This document shows, one piece after another, positions 56,954 through 64,000 of a stretch of 64,000 nt of DNA (position 1 is the first letter of the stretch; every line of letters begins with the position of its first letter). The notes beneath the pieces are model-generated. The model made no database searches. It saw only the letters and a program-made list of their open reading frames with translations, and was not told the origin of the DNA. This stretch comes from Bacteroidota bacterium (GTDB lineage Bacteria > Bacteroidota > Bacteroidia > AKYH767-A > 2013-40CM-41-45): the NCBI GenBank assembly GCA_016708785.1, contig JADJFC010000014.1, positions 1 through 64,000 on the forward strand, read 5' to 3'. The translations under genes were made by a program, and so were the position numbers.

Positions 56954-57361
56954 ATGAATCAAAAACCTCTGCTCATATCTATGTGGCTATTCTGCACTCT
57001 TTTTAGCAGCTTCAAAGCAATTTCTCAAACAGAAACCGATAGTATTTACTCTCCGGTAACACGATCCTATCTGGAAGCAAAACAAATCATTGGGTTTTGG
57101 TACAGTGCAGATTCAATCAATCAAAAAGTTGAATTCGTCGATGATGGCTACCAACTTGTCTTAAATAGTACCAATACAAATCCATACTACTTTTTAAAAG
57201 ATTCTACCGGTAAAATATATTCATCCGGTCTCTTTCCACTGTGGCACACTCCCGGATCTGATCTCGCTTTAATTTCAAAAGATTCTTTAAATATTACTTT
57301 TTCTCCTTTCTTTACTCCCGGAGAACCAATTTTATATGTCAGAAAAAAGAATAGAAAATAG
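56954..57361 (+). CDS. Exported protein of unknown function
   Basis: The 135-residue protein has a signal peptide (ISMWLFCTLFSSFKAISQ) and a small lipocalin-like soluble body: AKQIIGFWYSADSINQKVEFVDDG, YYFLKDSTGKIYSSG and SLNITFSPFFTPGEPILYVRK. The GxWY opening resembles lipocalin-like DUF families, but I cannot name one with certainty. It overlaps the next gene by 26 nt. Confidence 0.65.
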   Translation: MNQKPLLISMWLFCTLFSSFKAISQTETDSIYSPVTRSYLEAKQIIGFWYSADSINQKVEFVDDGYQLVLNSTNTNPYYFLKDSTGKIYSSGLFPLWHTPGSDLALISKDSLNITFSPFFTPGEPILYVRKKNRK

Positions 57362-57830
57362 TATTGAGCTGAAGGAAGTAAAAACAGAAGAAGATTTTTC
57401 AAAAGCAAAAATACTAATTCTGGAATATGTAACCTGGCTGGGAATTGATCTTTCATTTCAAAATTTTGATCATGAATTAAGCACCATGACTGAAACCTAT
57501 GGCGCTCCAAATGGTGGTCTTTGCATTGTTCTCAGAAACAATATAGCTGTTGGTGTTGCCGGAATAAAAAGATTCAGTGAGACAGAATGTGAAGTGAAAC
57601 GAATGTATGTTCAACCCGAAAGCAGAGGACTGGGGATTGGAAAATTATTGCTAACTCAATGTATAGAAATCGCCAAAAGGTTAAATTATGATAAAGCTAA
57701 ACTCGATACGGCTGATTTCATGAAAGCTGCGATAAAACTATATACGGATAATGGATTTATTGAAATACCAGCCTATCGACACAATCCTTATGAAGAAGAC
57801 GCAAGATTTTTTGAATTAAAACTGAAGTGA
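57336..57830 (+). CDS. GNAT family N-acetyltransferase
   Basis: The 164-residue protein has the GNAT pattern: ENSIELKEVKTEEDFSKAKILILEY at the start, GLCIVLRNNIAVGVAGIKRF, VKRMYVQPESRGLGIGKLLL with the acetyl-CoA loop RGLGIGK near residue 96, and AAIKLYTDNGFIEIPAYRHNPYEEDARFFELKL. The closing segment resembles the YncA/PhnO-like and amino-acid acetyltransferase subfamily. It is cytoplasmic; the acceptor is unknown. Confidence 0.9.
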   Translation: MSEKRIENSIELKEVKTEEDFSKAKILILEYVTWLGIDLSFQNFDHELSTMTETYGAPNGGLCIVLRNNIAVGVAGIKRFSETECEVKRMYVQPESRGLGIGKLLLTQCIEIAKRLNYDKAKLDTADFMKAAIKLYTDNGFIEIPAYRHNPYEEDARFFELKLK

Positions 57831-57884
57831 TAATACAACAATAAATTATTCCAAAATTAGTTTGAGGGTATAAATCTAAATGAA

Positions 57885-59129
57885 ATGAGAACTGACATAC
57901 TGAACAATCTCGACAACCCCAAACAGCTTGAAAAATTGTATCGGACTAACAAGGCAATTTTCAAAAAGGATTTTAATCTGATATTCCCTGAAATCAAGGA
58001 TAATAAAAATGCCGAATTCTGGAATGAGAGACTTAATTACGAGGCTAGTGAAATCTCATGGGGAACGAAAGAAGAATTAGTCTTTGTAATCACTGCTTCA
58101 TTCATTGCAGGACTGATTGCCAAGCTTCCTGAATTAACCGGCATAAAAGAAGAGTTCTATTATCCGAGAAATATTGGGTTTATAGTATTCCCAATGTTAA
58201 CAGTCTATTTTGCCTGGAAAAACAATATTACAAATAAGAAACTTGCGCCGACATTTATAGCCACATTAATTTCACTTGCATTTATTAATTTTCTACCTGA
58301 CAATGCAAAAAGTGACACACTAATTTTATCCTGCATTCATTTGCCGCTATTTCTATGGGCAATGTTAGGGTACACATTTATAAGTGACGATATTTTCAAT
58401 TCCCAAAAGCGACTTGAGTTTTTAAGATACAATGGTGACTTGGTCGTTATGACAACGTTAATTCTAATTGCAGGTGGGATACTGACAGGAATAACAATTG
58501 GACTATTCTCTCTTATTGATTTTAATATAGGTGAATTTTACTTCGAATACATTGTCATCTTTGGCCTAGCTGCATCTCCAATCGTAGGAACTTACATAAC
58601 TCAAACCAATCCGCAATTAGTTAATAAGGTTTCTCCGGTAATTGCAAAAATATTCAGTCCATTAGTACTTATTACATTGATAATATACCTCATCGCAATA
58701 ATTGCCTCCGGCAAAGACCCGTACAATGACAGAGAATTTCTAATGATCTTTAATGCATTACTTATTGGAGTAATGGCAATTATTCTCTTTTCTGTTGCAG
58801 AAACATCAAGAACTACGAAAAGTCAAACTGCTACGATCATACTTTTTCTTCTTTCGGTTGTAACGATAATTGTAAATACCATTGCACTTACGGCTATAAT
58901 ATTCAGAATTTCAGAATGGGGAATTACTCCAAACCGACTTGCTGTTCTTGGTGGGAACATACTAATACTTGCCAATTTATCGATTGTATCCTTCCAATTA
59001 TTAAAAACGCTCAAACAGTCAGAACGAATTGAATCCGTTGAAAATTCAATTGCGACCTTTCTGCCAATTTATAGTGTGTGGACTATAATTGTTACATTTG
59101 TTTTTCCAATTCTATTCAGATTTAAATAA
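57885..59129 (+). CDS. DUF4153-like multi-pass membrane protein
   Basis: The 414-residue protein begins with about 60 soluble residues (LEKLYRTNKAIFKKDFNLIFPE) followed by some eleven transmembrane helices. The C-terminal EWGITPNRLAVLGGNILILANL is typical of DUF4153 proteins (YGVTENRY-like), which are of unknown function. It is an inner-membrane protein. Codon use and frame are unbroken. The following gene starts 62 nt later. Confidence 0.8.
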   Translation: MRTDILNNLDNPKQLEKLYRTNKAIFKKDFNLIFPEIKDNKNAEFWNERLNYEASEISWGTKEELVFVITASFIAGLIAKLPELTGIKEEFYYPRNIGFIVFPMLTVYFAWKNNITNKKLAPTFIATLISLAFINFLPDNAKSDTLILSCIHLPLFLWAMLGYTFISDDIFNSQKRLEFLRYNGDLVVMTTLILIAGGILTGITIGLFSLIDFNIGEFYFEYIVIFGLAASPIVGTYITQTNPQLVNKVSPVIAKIFSPLVLITLIIYLIAIIASGKDPYNDREFLMIFNALLIGVMAIILFSVAETSRTTKSQTATIILFLLSVVTIIVNTIALTAIIFRISEWGITPNRLAVLGGNILILANLSIVSFQLLKTLKQSERIESVENSIATFLPIYSVWTIIVTFVFPILFRFK

Positions 59130-59190
59130 CGAATATTTTAAAATTCATATTCGTTTATTTGAATTTCAAAACTTGTTTAGTAAATTTAAT

Positions 59191-60113
59191 ATGAAAATCA
59201 AATATAAATCATCTTTCAAAGATGAAAAAAACGACTTTCTGTTTTTTGAAAACTGGGTCAGAAAGTTAGAACAATTAAACAAAAGAGATTACGAGAGAAT
59301 TGTCGTCGATACTTCACTGGGAAAAACGCACGTCTGGGGATTAAATACAAATGCACATCATCTTAAAACATTGGTAATATTCCCAGGAGCAAGAACGACT
59401 TCACTCTTCTGGGACTTTGATAGAGGGTTGGACAATCTTAACCAGGATCTGAGAATATTCATGGTTGAGACCAATGGCTTACCGAATTTTAGTGATGGAT
59501 CTACTCCTGAAATAAAATCCCTCGACTACGGTCATTGGGCAAATGAAGTGCTTGACAAACTTGGAATTGAAAAAGTTTTTATTGCCGGGGCTTCTTTTGG
59601 CGGATTGATATGTATGAAATTAGGAATCACGAATCCTGAAAAAATCATTGCAGCATTTCTTCTCAATCCGGGATGCTTACAGCCTTTTTCTATGTCACTT
59701 AAAAACCTTTACTTCAATTTATTGCCAATAATAAAACCAACAGAGAAAATGTACTGACATTTTTAGATAATGCTGTTTTTTCGAAACCAAATCATCAGTT
59801 ATCACCGGAAGCCGAAAAATTAATTATCGAGTATGAAGTTTTTGCACTTAAAAGATATACTGACAAAACGCAAAAGCCATATTACATGGATAAACAATTA
59901 AAGGATGTCAAAGTGGAAACGTATTTATTAGAAGGAGATAAAGATTTACTTTTTCCATTTCAAAAATCGATTGATAATGCAAACAAACACATTTCATTTT
60001 TGAAAGAAGTAAAAGTATTTGATAATGTTGGGCATGGGATAGAAACTTATGAAAAAGCAATGAATTACATTGGGCAGAAGATCAGTAAGAAAGAACATAC
60101 TGGATTAAACTAA
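59191..60113 (+). CDS. Cytoplasmic alpha/beta hydrolase (frameshifted)
   Basis: ATG 59191 opens MKIKYKSSFKDEKNDF and the alpha/beta hydrolase fold follows: TLVIFPGARTTSLFWD (oxyanion region), VFIAGASFGGLICMK with the nucleophile Ser in GASFGG, and, after a missing A near 59750, VLTFLDNAVFSKPN and the acid and histidine in LLEGDKDLLFPF and VFDNVGHGIET. All three triad residues are present, so the protein of about 307 residues is probably functional apart from the break. There is no signal peptide. Substrate unknown. Confidence 0.82.
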
Positions 60114-60200
60114 GTTCTTCGTATTAAAGAATTAACTATGTCGATAATTACGGAAAAGTGAATAGTTTTAATAACTACCTTCGACAAAACATAAATTCGT

Positions 60201-60773
60201 ATGGAAAACAAAAGTTACTCAACAATTTATCGGATAATGCATTGGGCTATTGCTTTTACATTGCTATTTATTCTATTTACAATTTTTCTAAGATTAACTT
60301 GGCTCAATAGAGAAACTGTTGCGAATATTATTAAGGCTAATCTTCCTGCTGACAAAACATTATCAGACAAAGAAATCATGACAATTGCAAGGCAAATAAG
60401 AAAGCCGATGTGGGATTGGCATATTTATCTTGGATATATTTTAACAGGACTTTACATAATTAGAATTTCGCTTCCGTTTTTTGGTCAGATGAAATATTCC
60501 AGTCCATTTAAAAAGGAGCTTTCAACGAAAGTAAAATTTCAATTTTGGGTTTATATAATTTTTTACATCTGCGTAGCTGCCTCACTTTTTACCGGACTGA
60601 TGATTGAATTTGGTCCTGAGAGTTTAAAAGATCAAATGGAAGAGATACATGTTTTGTCGATCTACTATTTAATTCCTTTCTTGATTTTTCCCATTGGCGG
60701 TGTTTTACTTGCTGAATTCACAAGTGATAAAGGGATCGTCTCGAGAATCGTTAGCGGGAAGAAAAACAATTAA
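60201..60773 (+). CDS. Cytochrome b/b561-like membrane protein
   Basis: The 190-residue protein has four transmembrane segments with heme-ligand histidines in RIMHWAIAFTLLF, WDWHIYLGYILTGLYII and QMEEIHVLSIYYLIPFLIF, the cytochrome b561/Ni-hydrogenase cytochrome b pattern. It transfers electrons in the inner membrane; partner proteins are not evident. A long loop between helices 1 and 2 (NREAVANIIKANLPADK-like) is normal for related Bacteroidota proteins. It ends 2 nt before the DinB-like gene. Confidence 0.88.
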   Translation: MENKSYSTIYRIMHWAIAFTLLFILFTIFLRLTWLNRETVANIIKANLPADKTLSDKEIMTIARQIRKPMWDWHIYLGYILTGLYIIRISLPFFGQMKYSSPFKKELSTKVKFQFWVYIIFYICVAASLFTGLMIEFGPESLKDQMEEIHVLSIYYLIPFLIFPIGGVLLAEFTSDKGIVSRIVSGKKNN

Positions 60774-60775
60774 AA

Positions 60776-61263
60776 ATGAAGCACGAATTGACCGGCGCTA
60801 CAAAAGGGCTATTAGATGAGTACAAAAAGCAATTACCGAATTAATTGTTGTCATTCAATCGTTAGATGATAACATTCTTTCAAAGGTTGTTGATGAAAAA
60901 ACATCTGATCCGGATTGCAAATCCATTCAGACTGTTCTATCGCATGTGATCAATTCAGGATATGGATATACGATCTATATTGAAAATTCGCTTGGCATGA
61001 ATAAGATCAGGCCCGAAAAGAAATTGTTGAATAGCGTAAGTGAATATTCTGAGCACTTGATCCTTATGTATGAATATTGTGAAAATTTCTTTCAATTGAA
61101 TTCAGACATAACATTGGAAGAACACGACAACTCAAAAAAGATAAAAGTAAATTGGGGACAGCAATATGATGTTGAGCAGTTAATGGAACATGCAATCGTT
61201 CATATTTTGAGGCATAGAAGGCAAATTGAAAATTTCACAAGAATTTTAGAATGCAAAAGCTAA
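60776..61263 (+). CDS. DinB-like family protein (frameshifted)
   Basis: ATG 60776 opens MKHELTGATKGLLDEYKKA; one A missing near 60828 breaks the frame, which resumes ITELIVVIQSLDDNILSKVVD. Later come SIQTVLSHVINSGYGYTIYIENSLG and EQLMEHAIVHILRHRRQIENF, the metal-binding histidines of the DinB/YfiT-like four-helix fold. It is probably a cytoplasmic metal-dependent enzyme of the DinB superfamily with unknown substrate. The end overlaps the next gene by 13 nt. Confidence 0.82.
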
Positions 61264-62038
61264 TAACGTTTATACTGATTTCGATATCTATAGTATCGAA
61301 TGGCCAAGACACTTTAAATTCAAAAAGCAAGAGAAAATTCGATAGACTCTTGATAGGGGCGAATATTTCTCCAGATTATTGCAATCGAGTATTGAGCACT
61401 TCCAACGAAGGAACCGTTTATTCAGATCTTATTAAGGCGACAGATAACAGGGAGACGTACAAACTTGGATACACCGCAGGAATAAATATTTGTTATAATA
61501 TTTCTAAAAGGTCGGACTTGAAATCGGGGTCCAATACTCGAACAAAGGATTTTCAACAAAGAAATTAACTTTAACATATGGGGATGCCATAGATCCACGA
61601 TTTGGATTTGTATATGATACAATAGAACCTAATACCTCAACCAATACTTCTCCATTAAAATATTTGACTTTTGTTGACAATTATATTTATCTTGATATTC
61701 CGGTCAGAGCAATTTTCAATTTCGGGAAAAAGAAAATCAGATTTACTACAAGCATAGGAGTTACTACCAATATATTATTTAACGCAACTACAACTTCAGT
61801 TGCTGAATATGAGAATGGAGAAACGAAAAGAACAACTCATGATCAACCTTACGAATATAAAACTTTGGGAATTTCTCCCACGTTTAGCATAGGAGCAGAT
61901 TACAAGATCAGCAATAAATTTAAGTTAACAGCAGAACCAACAATCCGCTATGGTCTACTAAATATTATTAATGCCCCAATAACAGCAAATTTATGGAGCG
62001 CTGGTTTTAATGTTGGGTGTTATTATGCATTAAACTAA
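61251..62038 (+). CDS. Outer-membrane beta-barrel protein (PorT/OmpW-like), frameshifted
   Basis: A signal peptide (LITFILISISIVSNGQ) is followed by FDRLLIGANISPDYCNRVL and YKLGYTAGINICYNISKRSDL. A missing G near 61530 shifts the frame, which resumes VQYSNKGFSTKKLTLTYGD and passes through LDIPVRAIFNFGKKKIRFTTSIGV to GADYKISNKFKLTAEPTIRYGL and GFNVGCYYALN at 62038. The alternating pattern and size (about 262 residues) fit the outer-membrane beta-barrel family typical of Bacteroidota. Function unknown. Confidence 0.82.
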
Positions 62039-62123
62039 CAATTTAATGTTAATTGAATGCCGTAAATTCGAATTTTGAGAGCTATCTTTACTAGTAAATT
62101 GACACAAATTAAATTATTGCTTC

Positions 62124-64000
62124 ATGAAAACAATTTACTTGCTTTTAACTTTTATCACCCTCAATTTTTCAAAAATCTATGCACAATGTGATTCTGTTTA
62201 TACATGGATACAATTCACTACCGGGGATTACGATGAATCCACTGAGAAATGTGTAGTAAAATATAGTAGTACAGGAAAAATACTATCCTCGACCAATTAC
62301 ATAGTGCGTTATCCGGATTTTCGCTGGCAAAATTACAAGCGTGAATTATATACTTACGATTCAAATGATAGTCTTCTTCATGATCTGGTTCAAACAGGAT
62401 CCGATACGAATTGGACAAATTCGTTTCAAAAACTATATACCTATGATAGTTATGGAAATAACACAATAAAAAAACAACAAAACTGGAGTAATAATGCATG
62501 GGTTGATTTTATTACCGATTCTTTTACGTTCGATAATTTTAATCATACGCTTTCGCATACAAGCACGACAACTATTTCTTATCGTACTTTGTATTCATAT
62601 AATTCTCTTGGGCAGGATACTACTGAAATTACTCAAAATTATGATACAAGCAGTGGATGGATCAATACCGGAAGAACCGACTTTTATTACAACGCAAATG
62701 GTATGAAAGATTTTACAATTTTATTTGGGTGGATATCTTCAGCATGGGATACAACTTCACGGACGCTTTATACTTATTCAGGAATTGACAATGATAGTAT
62801 GATTATTCAGTATGATGACACAAATTGGGTAAATCAAAATTTGACACTTTATGATTATAGTCCATTTCATCAGATCATTCATACTTACCAATTATATTGG
62901 CAGGATACTGCATGGATTTACACATCTGAACTGATCAATGAGGTTGATCAATATGGGTATCCAAGTTATCATGTTGAATTGGGTGCTTACTATGATGGTG
63001 ACGGAAATTTATCATGGCAAAATAATAGTGAAGCAACATATTACTCGTATGATAGCCTTGGAAGAATACTTTCATACAACTTTGATCCCAGTGCGGGTGG
63101 GCCATACGATGGATCTTATGCTTATGATGCTTTCGGAATTATCTCTTCACACACTCACTATGAATCAATGGGTGGAATGTATTCAGACAGAGATACATAC
63201 TATTACTATGCAGACATAATCGGTGATACTGTAATTTGCATTGGAAGCAGTACTACACTTTCATTGGATAGTTGCACCGGATATACCTATTTATGGTCAA
63301 CCGGAGATACGACAGCTTCAATTACTGTTTCCTCACCGGGATTTTATTCTGCTACTGTAGATCATGGAAACGGATTTGTTGCACACACACCTGAAGTGCG
63401 ATTACAAGTTGTAAATGGTTTGCCATACATTCCGGCAGGAACTGACAGCACTTATTCTATTTGTAACAATAGAAGTCTTTTACTTCAAATACCCAATCAA
63501 TCAAATACACATTTTCAATGGTTCAGAAATGATTCTATTTTATTGAATCAAACAAATTCAAGTTTATCAGCATATTCTTATCAAATGATAAGTGGCGAAT
63601 ATTATCTTGTAGCATACAACGCTTGCGGTGCAGACACTTCAGCACGGACAAATGTCATTTTAAAACAGGCGCCACTTGCACCAACAATAACAACAAGCGG
63701 TCCGACAACAATTTGCGTAGGTGATAGTCTTACGTTGACAAGCAGCATAGGTACAGACTACTATTGGTATCCGGACGGACAAAATACACAATCAATTACC
63801 GTTGGCATATCAGGAAACTATAGGGCTACTGTATATGATACAACCGGTTGCCAATCAAGTGCAACAAGTACTTATGTAACTGCCCGACCATACCCTCCAG
63901 TACCTATTCACGTTTATTTTGGAAACGGAGGAATTACCAGTAATTACACAATGACAGCACAGTGGTTTTTAAATGGAGATACGATTATCGGAGCAACGGG
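62124..64000 (+). CDS. Large exported repeat protein, truncated by the window end
   Basis: ATG 62124 opens a signal peptide (MKTIYLLLTFITLNFSKIYAQ), and the frame stays open for at least 625 codons to the window edge with no stop. The first 350 residues are about ten units of the type LYTYDSNDSLLHDLVQT and YSYDSLGRILSYN, reminiscent of RHS/YD-type repeats (here YDSxG). After SICNN the protein changes to gliding-motility/PKD-like segments: STTLSLDSCTGYTYLWSTGDTTASITVSS and TICVGDSLTLTSSIGTDYYWYPDGQNTQSITV, as in the Ig-like/PKD domains of T9SS proteins. I expect a sorting domain beyond the edge. Confidence 0.85.
   Translation, partial: MKTIYLLLTFITLNFSKIYAQCDSVYTWIQFTTGDYDESTEKCVVKYSSTGKILSSTNYIVRYPDFRWQNYKRELYTYDSNDSLLHDLVQTGSDTNWTNSFQKLYTYDSYGNNTIKKQQNWSNNAWVDFITDSFTFDNFNHTLSHTSTTTISYRTLYSYNSLGQDTTEITQNYDTSSGWINTGRTDFYYNANGMKDFTILFGWISSAWDTTSRTLYTYSGIDNDSMIIQYDDTNWVNQNLTLYDYSPFHQIIHTYQLYWQDTAWIYTSELINEVDQYGYPSYHVELGAYYDGDGNLSWQNNSEATYYSYDSLGRILSYNFDPSAGGPYDGSYAYDAFGIISSHTHYESMGGMYSDRDTYYYYADIIGDTVICIGSSTTLSLDSCTGYTYLWSTGDTTASITVSSPGFYSATVDHGNGFVAHTPEVRLQVVNGLPYIPAGTDSTYSICNNRSLLLQIPNQSNTHFQWFRNDSILLNQTNSSLSAYSYQMISGEYYLVAYNACGADTSARTNVILKQAPLAPTITTSGPTTICVGDSLTLTSSIGTDYYWYPDGQNTQSITVGISGNYRATVYDTTGCQSSATSTYVTARPYPPVPIHVYFGNGGITSNYTMTAQWFLNGDTIIGAT

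Overview
The window is AT-rich DNA from a member of the Bacteroidota, probably from an uncultured lineage near Chitinophagales/Sphingobacteriales; the order is a guess. The evidence is four proteins with C-terminal type IX secretion (T9SS) sorting domains, SprB-like and delta-60 repeat surface proteins, BamA-like barrels without POTRA domains, a TonB-dependent receptor with a carboxypeptidase-regulatory domain, DUF2024, DUF2200 and TRL-like proteins, and promoter elements of the Bacteroidota type TAnnTTTG. No rRNA, tRNA, CRISPR array or replication origin was found.

Positions 1-9570 are accessory DNA and the most unusual part. Five imperfect inverted repeats of about 85-125 bp look like integron attC sites: they start with RYYYAAC/TAAC, end with GTTAGGC or GTTAGTG, and have a long imperfect stem. 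They separate small plus-strand cassettes: a redox/MarR module, a broken gene, a small membrane protein and a lipoprotein. Three copies of a group II intron (probable class C, reverse transcriptase without an endonuclease domain) sit on the minus strand, each at the left edge of an attC site. Two copies are almost identical and intact; the first is riddled with small indels and is cut by the window edge. No integron integrase is in the window.

Positions 9646-32082 look like ordinary chromosome: two CAAX-type or hydrolase genes on the minus strand, an amidohydrolase followed by and possibly fused to a BamA-like barrel, a truncated ABC ATPase remnant, a RibD-like reductase, DUF808, MscS, PPK2, an ArsR/SRPBCC operon, DUF1801, a large T9SS nidogen/SprB-like adhesin, DUF2200, an M24 peptidase, more secreted proteins, an 1103-residue Asp-box propeller protein and an ABC transporter. 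Positions 32160-32720 are low-complexity G/C/A runs that look like an assembly artefact.

Positions 32830-64000 hold a hemerythrin-like protein, a serine beta-lactamase-like hydrolase, acetyltransferases, a stress cluster (DUF2383, DJ-1/PfpI, FMN reductase), an envelope operon (YtxH, holin-like, DUF748-like, YihY/BrkB), T9SS and barrel proteins, an MFS transporter, a SpmA/SpmB-like membrane protein, a second CPBP protease, a LytS/LytTR two-component pair beside a TonB-dependent receptor, then a run of small enzymes and membrane proteins. A secreted giant runs off the right end.

About 20 otherwise recognisable genes or gene ends are broken by single-base indels, mostly in homopolymers, and one by an in-frame TGA. 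I read most of these as consensus errors, so the broken genes are annotated as single loci. Gene-inactivation claims for this window should be treated with caution.
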